Shown here: in pieces, positions 44,547-55,144 of the stretch
Position numbering within the stretch: position 1 is the stretch's first letter
How the letters are laid out: each line of letters begins with the position of its first letter
From: Melastoma dodecandrum
Lineage: Eukaryota > Streptophyta > Magnoliopsida > Myrtales > Melastomataceae
Direction of reading: 5' to 3'
DNA: 64,000 nt
Assembly (NCBI GenBank): GCA_029817715.1
Contig: JARUPY010000284.1
Coordinates: 209,018 to 273,017 of the forward strand
The notes under the pieces: generated by a model
What the model was told of the DNA's origin: nothing
Database searches by the model: none
Seen by the model: only the letters and a program-made list of their open reading frames with translations
Made by a program: the position numbers and the translations under genes

Positions 44547-47500
44547 CTACGCCGCTTTCCCTTCACCGTCCGGGAGATAATCCTCCACCTTTTGGCCTGC
44601 GCCCTTGCCGGCCCGGAGCACCGTGTAGAGGAAGGGGACCAGCAGCAGCGTCGCGGGCGTCGCGAAGGCGATGCCGCCCATCACGGCGCGCGCCAAAGCC
44701 GCGTTCTGCTCGCCGCCCTCACCTGAGCCGAGGGCCATCGGGATCAGGCCGACGAACATGGCGCTGGCCGTCATCAAGACCGGGCGTAGGCGCGTCTCGC
44801 CGGCGGCGATCGCCGCCTCAACCGCGCTGCAGCCGGTGGACTCGCGGTGCTCCTTGGCGAAGGTGACGAGCAGGATCGAGTTCGCGCTGGCGACGCCGAC
44901 CGACATGATCGCCCCGAACAGCGATGGGATCGAGAAGGTGGTGCCGGTGATGAACAGGCCCATGACGATCCCGCAGAAGGCCACGGGCAGGGCAGCCAGG
45001 ACCACGAAGGGGTCGCTCCAGGTCTGATAGTTCACGACCATCAGGAGGTAGACGGCGACGAGCGCGATCCCGAGCCCGATGCCCAGGCGCAGGAAGGACG
45101 AGCGCATGTTCTCGATCTGCCCGCGCACGGTGATCTTGTCGGGGGCATGCAGATTCTTCTGCTCCTCCTGCACGATCTGGTCGATCTCCCGGGCGACCGA
45201 GCCGAGATCGCGGTCCTGCACCGACGCGAAGATGCCGAAGGTCGGCTGGATGTTGACGTGGTTGATCACCGTCTGCGTCGGCACGCGCTTCATGTCCGCG
45301 ACGCTGGACAGCAGCGTCAGCACCCCCGGACCGGAGCCCGAGGTGGCGGCGGCGCGGACGAAGAGCGGCGTGTTGCGCAGGTCCGTGAGGGAGGCGTTGC
45401 GGTATTCCGGCGTCTGCACCCAGAGCTGGTAGGGGATGCCGGTCTTCGGGTCTGGCCAGAAGTTCGGCGTGACCTGATAGCTCCCGGAGAGGGAGATATT
45501 CATGTTCTGCGCTACGGACTGCTCGGTGAGCCCGAGTTCCGAGGCGAGCCGCCGGTCCACGTCCACGTAGAATTGCGGGACGTTGACGATCTGCTGCAGA
45601 TGCACGTCCACGAGGCCCTTCGTGTCGCGCAGGCGGCGGACGATGTTCTGGGCGACCTCCAGGTCCTTCTCCTTGTTGCGTCCGGAGACCTGCACATCGA
45701 TCGGCGTGATGACACCGAAGTTCAGGATCTGGGTGATGATGTCGGCCGGCTGGAAATAGACCGTCAGGTCGGGAAAGCGCTGCATCAGCACCTCGCGCAG
45801 GCGCTTCTTGTAGCCCGCCACCGAGCCGTGCTCCTCCTTGAGGCTGATGAGCATCTGCCCATCGTTGTAGGCGACGAAGGAACCGTCCGAGAAGGCGAAG
45901 TTGTAGTTGATCGACGGCACGCCGATGTTATCGAGGATCTGCTCCAGCTCGTGCTCGGGGATCACCTCGCGCACCACGTCCTCGACCTGCGCGAAGACCT
46001 GCTGCGTCGTCTCGATGCGAAGCCCGGCGCGGGCGCGCAGGTGCATCGTCATCTGGCTGGCTTCGATCTCGGGGAAGTAATCCTGCCCCGTGAACGCAAA
46101 GAGCGTTCCGCCGAGCGCCAGCACGGCGGCGGTGACCATCGCGGTGATGGCCCGGTGACGCAGGATGGCGTGCAGCAGCCCGACATAGCCCCGGTGGAAC
46201 TGGGCGAAGCGCCGCTCGAAGCCCCCATGAAAGGTCTTGGCAAAGCGCAGGAACGGGGCCGTGACGGCGCCGAAAGCCCGCCCGATCCGCGTTCTGCGGG
46301 GCTCCGCCGCCGTCTCGTGCCGGTCCTTGGCGTGCTTGGCCGCGTATTCCGGCGCGACGATCACGTCGATGAGGAGAGGGACGAGGGTCCGCGACAGCAG
46401 ATAGGAGGTTAGCATCGCGAAGACGACCGCAAGCGCCTGGGGCTGGAACAGGTATTTCGGTGTGTCCGTAAGCGCGAAGACCGCCGTGAAGGCGGCGCAG
46501 ATCGACAGGGTCGAGATCAGGGCCGGCTTGGCGATGCCTGCCGCGCCGTGGACCACTGACACGCGGAACGGCTCGCCTTCCTCGAACAGCCGATAGGTGT
46601 TCTCGATCGCCACCGTGGCGTCGTCCACGAGGATGCCGACCGCCAGGGCGAGGCCGCCGAGCGTCATGACGTTGATGGTCTCGCCGAGCGCCGCCAGCAC
46701 GGCCAGCGAGGTCATCACGCAGAGCGGGATCGAGATCAGCACGATGATCGTCGAGCGCCAGGAGCCGAGGAACAGCAGGATCGCGAGCCCGGTGAGCGCG
46801 GCGGCGATGGCCGCCTCGTGCAGCACACCCTCGATAGCATTCGACACGAAGACAGATTGATCGAACAACAGCTTGATGTTCATCCCCTCGGGGGCGGCGG
46901 CGTGAATCACCGGCATCGCCGCCTTCACGTTGTTGACCACGCTGAGCGTCGAGGCGTTGCCGTTCTTGATGACTTGCATCAGCACGGCTTGGCTGCCGTC
47001 GGCGCGGACCACGTTGATCTGCGGCGGTCCGCCGTCGCGGACGAAGGCCACGTCGCGCACCAGCACCGGCTGCCCGGCCACGATCTTGATCGGCGCGGTG
47101 TTCAGGGTCTCGATGGAGGGCGGCGTCGCGTTGAGTTGGATCGGGTATTGCTGCTCGCCGATCTTGGCGAGACCGGACGGGACGGTGAGGTTCTGCTCCG
47201 TCATGGCGTTGGTGACGTCGAGCGGCGTCAGGCCGAGCGCTTGGAGGGCGTTGAGGTCGAGATCGACCATGATCTGGCGCGGCGCCCCGCCGAACGGCGC
47301 GGGCAGGGTCGAGCCCGGCACCTGCGCCAACGTCTGGCGGATGCGGTACTGGGCGTAATCGTAGATCTCGTTGAGGCTCTGGCTGGCCGAGGACAGGGCC
47401 AGCTGGATCACCGGCACGGAAGAGGCCGAGTAGCGCACGATCACCGGCGGCTGGATGCCCGGCGGCATCGCGGCGCGGATGGAGTTCGTGGACGACACGA

Positions 47501-47825
47501 CCTGCGCGATGGCGAGATTGATGCTCACGCTCGGATCGAAATAAATCCGCTGGACCGCCGTGCCCTGAAGCGTGGTCGATTCCATGCGGCGGATGTTGTT
47601 GACGTTGTTCGAGATGCCGAACTCGGCATAGGTCGTGACGCGGGTCTCCATCTCCGGCGTGGACAGGCCGGTATAGGTCCACACCACCACGACGACGGGG
47701 ATATCGACGACGGGCAGCACGTCCTTGGGCATGACGACGATGGCCCCGAGGCCACCGAGCATCATCAGCACCGCGAGCACGTAGGTCGTGATGCGGAACT
47801 TCAGGGCATAGAGGACAAGGCCCAT
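44547..47825 (-). CDS. RND-family efflux transporter (AcrB-type)
   Basis: The 1092-residue protein has the RND layout: 12 membrane helices and two large periplasmic loops. The helix 4 motif is GILVDDATVAIENTYR with the paired proton-carrying Asp residues. FTGQDYFPEIEASQM begins the second half. It belongs to the hydrophobe/amphiphile efflux group, like AcrB or MdtB. Neither an adaptor nor an outer membrane gene lies next to it, so it must borrow partners from elsewhere. The frame is intact across 3.3 kb. Confidence 0.92.
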   Translation of the reverse strand: MGLVLYALKFRITTYVLAVLMMLGGLGAIVVMPKDVLPVVDIPVVVVVWTYTGLSTPEMETRVTTYAEFGISNNVNNIRRMESTTLQGTAVQRIYFDPSVSINLAIAQVVSSTNSIRAAMPPGIQPPVIVRYSASSVPVIQLALSSASQSLNEIYDYAQYRIRQTLAQVPGSTLPAPFGGAPRQIMVDLDLNALQALGLTPLDVTNAMTEQNLTVPSGLAKIGEQQYPIQLNATPPSIETLNTAPIKIVAGQPVLVRDVAFVRDGGPPQINVVRADGSQAVLMQVIKNGNASTLSVVNNVKAAMPVIHAAAPEGMNIKLLFDQSVFVSNAIEGVLHEAAIAAALTGLAILLFLGSWRSTIIVLISIPLCVMTSLAVLAALGETINVMTLGGLALAVGILVDDATVAIENTYRLFEEGEPFRVSVVHGAAGIAKPALISTLSICAAFTAVFALTDTPKYLFQPQALAVVFAMLTSYLLSRTLVPLLIDVIVAPEYAAKHAKDRHETAAEPRRTRIGRAFGAVTAPFLRFAKTFHGGFERRFAQFHRGYVGLLHAILRHRAITAMVTAAVLALGGTLFAFTGQDYFPEIEASQMTMHLRARAGLRIETTQQVFAQVEDVVREVIPEHELEQILDNIGVPSINYNFAFSDGSFVAYNDGQMLISLKEEHGSVAGYKKRLREVLMQRFPDLTVYFQPADIITQILNFGVITPIDVQVSGRNKEKDLEVAQNIVRRLRDTKGLVDVHLQQIVNVPQFYVDVDRRLASELGLTEQSVAQNMNISLSGSYQVTPNFWPDPKTGIPYQLWVQTPEYRNASLTDLRNTPLFVRAAATSGSGPGVLTLLSSVADMKRVPTQTVINHVNIQPTFGIFASVQDRDLGSVAREIDQIVQEEQKNLHAPDKITVRGQIENMRSSFLRLGIGLGIALVAVYLLMVVNYQTWSDPFVVLAALPVAFCGIVMGLFITGTTFSIPSLFGAIMSVGVASANSILLVTFAKEHRESTGCSAVEAAIAAGETRLRPVLMTASAMFVGLIPMALGSGEGGEQNAALARAVMGGIAFATPATLLLVPFLYTVLRAGKGAGQKVEDYLPDGEGKAA

Positions 47826-47913
47826 GCGATCTCCCGGCCCCCCGGTGCTGCCCGCACCAGGATTGAGCTAGCACGGCCAAGCCCGCAAGCGTCCTTCCGC
47901 GATGCCGCAGGGA

Positions 47914-49172
47914 TTACGGCTTCGGCAGGGGGACGATCACGATCCCGGGCGTTTGGGGGAAGCGTCGAGTCGTAGGCATCCGTCTCGGAGGGCAAATCGC
48001 CTTCAGGGCAGCCCAGGCCTCGTCATCGAGGATTGGATGCGTCTCGCGGGCACCCGCCGCCTGCGCCCTGATCGCGGCGGCACGGTCGCGTGTGTAGGGA
48101 TGGCTACGGAGAAATGCCGGAGGTCCGGCATCGTCCAGATCGATCCGCTCCAGAAAGCCGGCAAGCGCGGCCGCGTCTGCTCCCGCCCTCTTCATGGTGC
48201 GGGCGGCAAAAGAGTCGGCGGCACGCTCGGCGTCGCGGCCATATTGAGCCGTGATTACCTCGTTGCCCAAGGCAACGAGGACGGTGGATCCCGTGACGTC
48301 GCCCATGAAGAACCCGAGCAGAAGGGATCGCCCCAATTGTTGGAGCATCAAGCGCGTGGGGTCGCGTGCCGCCACGTGGCCAAGTTCGTGCGCGATGACG
48401 CTTGCCAACTCGTCGGCGCTCCGCGCGCGGGCGATCAGCTGCGACGTGACGACGATGTTGCCCCCGGGCAGGGCGAAGGCATTGGCCACGGGTGTCTCCA
48501 TGACCCGCACATCGACCTCGACGGACGGAAGGTGAAGAGCCGGGTCCCATGCTGCGATCTTCAGGGAGGCGGCCATCTGATCGAGGGCAGCCTTCCCCGC
48601 CGGCGCCGTGCATTCCTGCAATGTGGAGAGCGTGGCGGCGGTGAGCTGCTTCCGAGCCATCTCGGCCACGCGACGCTCGAAGCTGAGCGGGATCGCCGGC
48701 ACAACGAAATCGACGAGGATCGGCAAGCCGTAGAGCGCGAAACACCAGCAGCGCCGCAGCCGCCGCAACGCTTGCCGCCGATGAGCCGATAAGGAATGCG
48801 GTCGCGGGCGCGGAGATTAGGAGAGGCCGCTTCGATCGCGGCGCCCAGATCCGGTTCGGTCAGTTCGAGCCGTTCACTGTCCTGGGCCGGGCCAAGCCTC
48901 ATGAAGGGGCGAACGGTCTCGGACGCCCGCAAGCCCCGGCAGTCCCACTCGCGCTGCACGGGTCCGTCGATGATCAGCCGCCCACCCGCGACGCGCACGG
49001 AGACGGGGATGGGCTTGGCGCTCATCCCGTCGAAGAAGGTACCCTCTCCCGAGACGTCCGGCGGTGCAGCGTCCGGCCCGTCGCTGCCCAATGGGACGTC
49101 AGGACCGGCCTGCCGGACGAACGGAGACTTGATTGCGAAATGCCAGCGGCGAGCTATGGCAGAAGTTCGCAT
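47914..49172 (-). CDS. M48-family metallopeptidase (frameshifted)
   Basis: The protein of about 419 residues has an N-terminal beta domain (GTFFDGMSAKPIPVSV), a membrane helix rich in Ala and Leu, and an M48 zinc protease domain. That domain carries IAHELGHVAARDP (HExxH) and the third-ligand region YGRDAERAADSFA. The ATG at 49172 overlaps the stop of the DUF898 gene as TAATG, which fixes the start. Two frame breaks lie close together at about 48755 and 48730 in the membrane helix; skipping one base at each restores a continuous hydrophobic segment. Likely function: protein quality control at the inner membrane. Confidence 0.82.
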
Positions 49173-50515
49173 TAGAAGCCGATTTCGATCCCGCCGGGAT
49201 CCACCGCATCCGCCACGCCCTCGGCGAGCCTGCCATCGACCATACGGGTCGAGGCCGTGACGGCGCGGCAAGGGCATCGGCGCCGATGATCGACAGCGTT
49301 TCGGCGATGATGGCGAGCCTGCCGACTTGCAGATGCAGAAAATATGAATAGCTGAAGCTGATAAACTGTAAAAAAATGGAGATAGAAATTAGAATGTCAA
49401 ATATGATTATGTCTTCATTCATACTCCCCAAGTTTTTTTTGAACACATATGACGCTGACCCCATCGTGATCATCACCACCATCGCACCGCCGGTAATTGC
49501 GCGAAAGAATTTAAAATACTGATTGTAGATTTTACCGGCACTGAGTTTCGAATAAAAAATTTGCATCGTCAAGATTCAAATTGCTAAAAAACGCCCGAGT
49601 CTCCCTCGAACGGTAGTATGGCCACAATATCAACCTGTTTATCAAAGATAAAATTGCAACAAAAACAAGATTTTCGACTTCATCTTGAGGCAACAGTTTT
49701 TTATAATAAAAAAATACACTGATAAATTTTGTTGTTATTGAACCATTTGAAATAATCTGAATCGGCATCCTGAAATCGTCGGCGGCGAGCAAGACGATTA
49801 TACAGCCGATAATGGGCAGAATGCTCAGCGCGTAAACGATCATCCAATGGAAGAGGACACTAAGACCACTAGCATCATCCGACGCGAAACGGGCTTCACC
49901 GAGCAGCGTGTGTCGGATCCGGTAGCGTTCGAGGCTCGCCCGCATGAAAGGGTAGCCGACCCCGAGGGTCAGTAGCGTCACGAGCCACCAGCCGGCTGCC
50001 AGCGCGGTGTAAGTGAGCGCCGACCCGTCCTGCCGAAATCGGATACCGCGCCAGAGGGTCCGCGAAGCGATGTAGCGTCGCGCCCGATACCGCGCGAATT
50101 GAACGAGCAGGAACAGCAGGATGTAGGCGACAAAGAAGCCGAGTATCGGATCCGGCAAATACATCGTGGCGATGAACGCACCGATGTAAACTGGGAGCAG
50201 AACCGCGATGGCGACGAGGAATCCGAGCAGAAGCTCATGCGCCTTGCCCACGTACTCGACGGGTGAGCCATCGATGAAGGCCCGGGCCCAGAGGTTCCTC
50301 CGAATCGCCGTCGTGAACCAGAACCGGTAGATTCCGACCGTCAGCACGGTCAGGATCACGCCCTTCGCGATGAACCAGAGAGAACCCTTGGTGGATTCGT
50401 CGTAAACAAAACGGAAGCGTTCCGCGCCGGAACCTCCGGAGCCACCAGATTTGACGTCGGCATGTGCGGTCTCGACGCGCAGGACTGCGCGATCGAGTCC
50501 GCCGATAGCCGACAC
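49172..50515 (-). CDS. DUF898 membrane protein with AT-rich core (frameshifted)
   Basis: The protein of about 450 residues belongs to the DUF898 (YjgN-like) family: FVYDESTKGSLWFIAKG, LTVGIYRFWFTTAIRRNLW, EYVGKAHELLLGFLVA, RYRARRYIASRTLWRGIRF, and the end DGRLAEGVADAVDPGGIEIG. Function unknown. A frame break lies in a T6 run near 49555: skipping one T gives DDANFYSKLSAGKIY. Another break lies near 49275. The region about 49335-49770 is strongly AT-rich, while both ends are GC-rich like the rest of the window. The start is uncertain (GTG at 50515 or TTG at 50530). It is coupled to the M48 gene by TAATG. Confidence 0.75.
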
Positions 50516-50556
50516 GACTGCCCTCAACAAGCAATCTAGGATTGTTTTCTTTCCGG

Positions 50557-50991
50557 CTACCGCAACAGCGCCGACTTCTCCACTTCCAGCGCATTCGCAA
50601 TCTCGTCGAGCGCCGTGTGCTCGACCGCGCTGATGCCGTCGAAATCGGCCACGTCCGCCGCGATCAGGAACACGTCCTGCCGCTGCTCGATGGGCCGGTC
50701 GGCGATGGCCGAGGCGGCGCGGAGGTTCTCAATCCGCCCGGCGCGGGTCTTCGCGCGGCTGATCGCCTCGTACAGTTCCTGCTCGACGCGCAGGGTGTCG
50801 TAGGATTTCTCGAGGATCGGATTGGCGCGGATGCCGACGATGGCCGCCTCGACCTCTTCCTCCGCCACGTCGCCATCCGCGGCGATGACGTTGGCCGCCG
50901 CCGAGACGGCCGCCTGCAGGAACATCGCATCGCCGGCATAGGACATGATCGTCCGGCCGAAGCGAAGGATAGCGTCCTGAAAGATGCTCAC
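50557..50991 (-). CDS. TerB-like tellurite resistance family protein
   Basis: The 144-residue all-helical protein has the TerB core: FLQAAVSAAANVIAADGDVA followed by EEEVEAA, with acidic residues in the helix 1-2 loop that may bind a metal. A second acidic set, LIAADVADFDG, lies in the C-terminal half. Despite the name, most such proteins act in poorly known stress or membrane functions. It lies 26-42 bp upstream of the DUF898 gene on the same strand and may form an operon with it and the M48 gene. Confidence 0.8.
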   Translation of the reverse strand: MSIFQDAILRFGRTIMSYAGDAMFLQAAVSAAANVIAADGDVAEEEVEAAIVGIRANPILEKSYDTLRVEQELYEAISRAKTRAGRIENLRAASAIADRPIEQRQDVFLIAADVADFDGISAVEHTALDEIANALEVEKSALLR

Positions 50992-51005
50992 GCCTCTCTC
51001 CCGTC

Positions 51006-51055
51006 AGAGCATTTTCAGCCGAAGTGGATGCCGGTTCGGCGTGCGAAAATGCGGC
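51006..51055. repeat. GCATTTTC-type palindromic repeat
   Basis: GCATTTTC and GAAAATGC bracket AGCCGAAGTGGATGCCGGTTCGGCGTGC-like sequence. It resembles palindromic repeats widespread in Hyphomicrobiales and is unrelated to the CGTCATTGC family. Confidence 0.6.
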
Positions 51056-51066
51056 AAAAGCAATAG

Positions 51067-51112
51067 GAGAGGTCGTCGCTCGTGGGCCAGGGGGCACGGA
51101 CGACGACCTCTC
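51067..51112 (-). terminator. Strong terminator after cstA-ybdD
   Basis: GAGAGGTCGTCG and CGACGACCTCTC form a perfect 12-bp stem, extended inward by CGTG / CACG. It lies 70 bp downstream of ybdD on the minus strand. Confidence 0.65.
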
Positions 51113-51182
51113 TTCGAGTTGGCCGGGAGAAGGGCACGCGAGTCAAGGTTGCGGTTGCGCCTCACCGGAGGGTGTAAACGCC

Positions 51183-51408
51183 TCAGCAGCAGCGGAAGCC
51201 CGACGTGTTGCCGACGCCGAAACGGGCATTCTCCCGGTTGCGGAAGAACTCCGTCTCGGTCATCGGCTCCCGGTCGGGATGGGTCCGGCGGATGTGCTCG
51301 GCATAGGCGCCGTAATCGCCCTGCCCCACCATCAGCCGGGCGCGCCGTCGCAGACGCATTTCGTCAGCGTCCGCAACTGGTTCCGGAAGCTCTGCGCGCG
51401 CTCGCCAT
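51183..51408 (-). CDS. ybdD: YbdD/YjiX-like small protein (frameshifted start)
   Basis: The C-terminal 55 residues match the YbdD family: RLMVGQGDYGAYAEHIRR, THPDREPMTETEFFRNRE, and the characteristic end GFRCC. These small proteins accompany CstA-type carbon transporters and are needed for their activity. The ATG at 51408 lies 4 bp after the cstA stop and is the expected start, but the frame must change at least once between there and about 51345. The first 20 residues are thus uncertain. Confidence 0.75.
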
Positions 51409-51412
51409 GAGC

Positions 51413-53470
51413 CTACTCCGCCGGGATCATCTTGGGATCGGTCTCGAGCGCGGTCCAGCGGTCGGCCCGCAGGGCCTTCAGGCAGGCCATCACACCGAAC
51501 ACCGCGATCGCGACGACGAGGGCGATGAACAGGCAGGCGAGCACCGCGTCGATCCGGTCGTTCAGGATGATCTGGCTCATCTGCTCGGGCGACTTGGCCG
51601 GGGCCAGCAGCTTCCCCTCGGCGGCGGCGGCGCTGTAGCGGTCCGCGTGGGCGAGGAAGCCGATCTTCGGGTCGGAGGAGAAGATCTTCTGGTACCCCGC
51701 CGTGAGGGTGCAGATGCAAAGCCACACCGTCGGGATGATGGTGACGAAGGCGAACTTCTCGCGCTTCATCTTGAAGATCACCACCGTGCACAGCGTCAGC
51801 GCGATCGCCGCCAGCATCTGGTTGGCGATGCCGAACAGCGGCCACAGCGTGTTGATGCCGCCGAGCGGATCGGTGGCGCCCTGGTGGAGGAAGAAGCCCC
51901 AGGCGCCCACCGAGATGCCGGTCGCCACGATGCTCGGGCCCCAGGCGTCGGTCTTCTTGAAGCCCGGCGCGACGAGCCCCACGAGGTCCTGCACCATGAA
52001 GCGGCAGGCCCGGGTTCCCGCATCGACCGCGGTCAGGATGAACAGCGCCTCGAACAGGATCGCGAAGTGGTACCAGAAGGCCATCATCCCCTTGCCGCCG
52101 ATGGCCGAGGAGATGATGTGCGCCATGCCCACCGCCAGCGTCGGGGCGCCGCCCGCGCGGGAGATGATGGTGTGCTCGCCGACATCGGCGGCGGTCTGGG
52201 TGATGACGTCGGGCGTCGTGGCGAAGCCGAGCTTGGTCACGGCGGCGGCGGCGGTCTCCGGCGTGGTGCCCACGAGGGCCGCCGGGGAGTTCATGGTGAA
52301 GTACACGCCCGGATCGATCACGCAGGCTGACACCAGCGCCATGATCGCCACAAACGATTCCATCAGCATCGCGCCATAGCCGATGAACCGCGCGTCACGC
52401 TCGCTGGCGATCAGTTTGGGCGTGGTGCCGCTGGCGATCAGGGCGTGGAACCCCGAAACCGAGCCGCAGGCGATTGTGATGAACAGGAACGGGAACAGCG
52501 TGCCGCTCCAGACCGGGCCGGTGCCGTCCACGAACTTGGTCATCGCCGGCATCTGCAGGTGCGGGGCCACGACGGCGATGCCGATGGCAAGGCCGACGAT
52601 GGTGCCGATCTTGAGGAAGGTCGAGAGATAGTCGCGCGGCGCCAGCAGCAGCCATACCGGCAGCACCGAGGCGATGAAGCCGTAGCCGATCAGCATCCAG
52701 GTCAGCTGGGTGCCGGTGAAGGTGAAGGCCGGGCCCCAGACCGGGCTCGCCGCCACCTGGCCGCCGTAGACGATGGCCGCCATCAGCAGGACGAAGCCGA
52801 GGACAGAGACTTCGCCGATCTTACCGGGGCGGATGTAGCGGGTGTACAGGCCCATGAAGATCGCAATCGGGATCGTGGCGAACACCGTGAACGTACCCCA
52901 CGGGCTGCCGACCAGCGCCTTGACCACGATCAGCGCCAGCACCGCCAGCAGGATGATCATGATCAGGAAGGTGCCGACGAGGGCGATCACCCCCGGCACC
53001 GCGCCGAGCTCGGCGCGGATCAGCTCGCCGAGCGACCGACCGTCGCGGCGCATCGAGATGAACAGCACGATGAAATCCTGCACCGCGCCCGCCAGCACCA
53101 CCCCCGCGAGGATCCACAGCATCCCCGGCAGGTACCCCATCTGCGCCGCCAGCACCGGCCCCACCAGCGGCCCCGCCCCGGCGATCGCGGCGAAGTGGTG
53201 GCCAAACAGCACGCTCTTGTTGGTGGGGACGTAATCGAGGCCGTCGTTGTGGCGAAGGGCCGGGGTGGCGCGCTTGGAATCGAGCTTCATCACCTTGTCG
53301 GCGATGAACTTCGAGTAATACCGATAGGCGATCAGATAGACGCAGACCGCCGCGACGACGATCCAGAGGGCGTTGACGGCCTCGCCGCGCTCGATCGCGA
53401 CGATGGAGAGAGCGGCGGCGCCGAGCGCCCCGACGAGGGCCCAGGGCCCATGCTTCTGCACAGCGGTCAT
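51413..53470 (-). CDS. cstA: CstA-family carbon starvation / pyruvate transporter
   Basis: The 685-residue protein has about 16-18 hydrophobic helices and the CstA family signatures TPALRHNDGLDYVPTNKSVL, FGHHFAAIAGAGPLVGPVLA, and ISSAIGGKGMMAFWYHFAIL. Family members import peptides or pyruvate under carbon limitation. The ATG at 53470 follows GGGAGG. It is followed 4 bp later by ybdD, the normal pairing. The frame is intact. Confidence 0.93.
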   Translation of the reverse strand: MTAVQKHGPWALVGALGAAALSIVAIERGEAVNALWIVVAAVCVYLIAYRYYSKFIADKVMKLDSKRATPALRHNDGLDYVPTNKSVLFGHHFAAIAGAGPLVGPVLAAQMGYLPGMLWILAGVVLAGAVQDFIVLFISMRRDGRSLGELIRAELGAVPGVIALVGTFLIMIILLAVLALIVVKALVGSPWGTFTVFATIPIAIFMGLYTRYIRPGKIGEVSVLGFVLLMAAIVYGGQVAASPVWGPAFTFTGTQLTWMLIGYGFIASVLPVWLLLAPRDYLSTFLKIGTIVGLAIGIAVVAPHLQMPAMTKFVDGTGPVWSGTLFPFLFITIACGSVSGFHALIASGTTPKLIASERDARFIGYGAMLMESFVAIMALVSACVIDPGVYFTMNSPAALVGTTPETAAAAVTKLGFATTPDVITQTAADVGEHTIISRAGGAPTLAVGMAHIISSAIGGKGMMAFWYHFAILFEALFILTAVDAGTRACRFMVQDLVGLVAPGFKKTDAWGPSIVATGISVGAWGFFLHQGATDPLGGINTLWPLFGIANQMLAAIALTLCTVVIFKMKREKFAFVTIIPTVWLCICTLTAGYQKIFSSDPKIGFLAHADRYSAAAAEGKLLAPAKSPEQMSQIILNDRIDAVLACLFIALVVAIAVFGVMACLKALRADRWTALETDPKMIPAE

Positions 53471-53761
53471 GGCGCGGCCTCCCCGGCCCACGTTTTAGCC
53501 AGCCCTCACGGGGCCTGTCTGCTAAGCGCCTTGTGCCGCAAATTTTTCACCCTGCAAAGATTTTCCGCGTGAGCCGCTCCGGACATTCCGGGGACCTTGT
53601 AGGGCCTGAGCCCGGCGACGGCTGCGCCGTCCTGAATTTTGCATGCGACGCGGTAATCGCCGGGGCGGCCATGCGCTATAGGTCGGGGCGCATGCCGCCG
53701 ACCGGCGGCTCAAGGATCGTGGGCCGCACGCGCGGAGCCTGCGGCGTTCGGGTGGAGACGG

Positions 53762-54632
53762 ATGATGGCGAAGGTGGCCTTCCTGGGCCTGGGCGTGATG
53801 GGCGGCCCGATGGCGGGCCACCTGGCGAAGAAGGGCCACGAGGTTACGGTCTACAACCGCACCAGCGCCAAGGCGGAAGCCTGGGTGAAGGCCCATGGCG
53901 GGGCCCATGCCCCGACGCCCCGCGAAGCCGTGAAGGGCGCGTCAATCGTCTTCGCCTGCGTCGGCAACGATGACGACCTGCGCAGCGTGGTGCTGGGGGA
54001 TGGACGGGGCGCTCGCCGGCATGGAGAAGGGCGCCGTCTTCGTCGATCACACCACCGCCTCGGCGGAAGTCGCGCGCGAACTCTCGGCCGCGGCGGCGGA
54101 GAAGGGCCTCGGCTTCATCGATGCACCGGTCTCCGGCGGTCAGGCAGGGGCCGAGAACGGTGTTCTCACGTGATGTGCGGCGGCGAGGCCGAGACCTATG
54201 CCCAGGTCGAGGACGCCATCAAGAGCTTCGCCCGTGCCTGCCGCCTCATGGGTCCGGCGGGGTCCGGCCAGCTCACCAAGATGGTCAACCAGATCTGCAT
54301 CGCCGGTCTCGTGCAGGGCCTCTCGGAGGGCGTGCACTTCGCCAAGCGCGCCGGTCTCGATGTCGAGGCCGTGCTCGACGTCATCTCGAAGGGCGCCGCC
54401 GGCTCCTGGCAGATGGAGAACCGCGGCAAGACCATGGTCGAGGGCAAGTTCGACTTCGGCTTCGCCGTCGACTGGATGCGCAAGGACCTCGGCCTGGTGC
54501 TCGACGAAGCCCGCCGCAACGGCGCCAAGCTACCCGTCTCGGCGCTCGTCGATCAGTTCTATGCGGAGGTCCAGGCGATGGGGCGGCAACCGCTGGGACA
54601 CGTCGAGCCTCATCGCGCGGCTGGAGCGCTGA
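53762..54632 (+). CDS. 3-hydroxyisobutyrate dehydrogenase-like NAD(P)-binding enzyme (frameshifted)
   Basis: The protein of about 289 residues begins with the Rossmann motif VAFLGLGVMGGPMAGHLA and has GFIDAPVSGGQAGAENG, the family substrate-binding signature. The catalytic lysine lies in the GSGQLTKMVNQ helix. The family oxidises beta-hydroxyacids such as 3-hydroxyisobutyrate or reduces tartronate semialdehyde. The frame breaks near 53997 (extra base in a G run), near 54170 (one base missing, between LT and VMCGG) and near 54582 (extra G). Its end RWDTSSLIARLER is normal for the family. Exact substrate unknown. Confidence 0.85.
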
Positions 54633-54654
54633 AAGGCCGAAGGGCGGGCTCCGG

Positions 54655-55144
54655 TCAGCTGTCGCTGCCGAGCCCCAACCCGTGGATCAGGTCGGTGAGT
54701 GGGCTCGGGCGTCGTTCCTGGGCCTGCGCCACCGGAGCGGGAGCCGGGGCCGCCGTCGCGGGCGCCGGACGGGCGAGCGCCGCCTCACGCTGGCGCGCTT
54801 GGCGCTGCGCCACCCGATGGTGGCGGGCCGAGGACACCTTGCGCCGGGACTTGGCCGGCTTGGCCTCGGCAAACCTTCTCGGGCGGTTGCGCCGTGCCGG
54901 AGGTCCAGGCCACCGGAACACTCTGGCTCGCCGCGACCACGGGCTTCGTCTCGGCGACGGGCGCGGAAACCTCGGCGCCGGCCGGAGGATTGACCCAAGT
55001 GCTCGCCTCGTGAACCACCGTCGCAGCCGGCCGCGACGGGTATGTCGTGCGCTCGAAATTGCCCGGATGCAGGATATGCGCTGCGGCGAGGAGGCCGAAA
55101 GCTGCAATCGCTGTCGTGGCGATGGTGGACTTGAAGTGTTCCAT
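54655..55144 (-). CDS. Hypothetical membrane-anchored protein (frameshifted)
   Basis: The protein of about 162 residues starts with MEHFKSTIATTAIAAFGLLA, a single N-terminal membrane helix. A Pro/Ala/Val-rich linker and a basic tail follow, ending SPLTDLIHGLGLGSDS. Near 54880 one extra T breaks the frame; skipping it gives PPEKFAEAKPAKSRRK. No family is recognised. The gene is convergent with the dehydrogenase gene, 22 bp away. Confidence 0.55.

Noticed and set aside
51183..51408. A selenocysteine or split gene at ybdD
   Set aside because: The family normally ends in ordinary Cys-Cys. The frame trouble lies at the start and matches the general error pattern.
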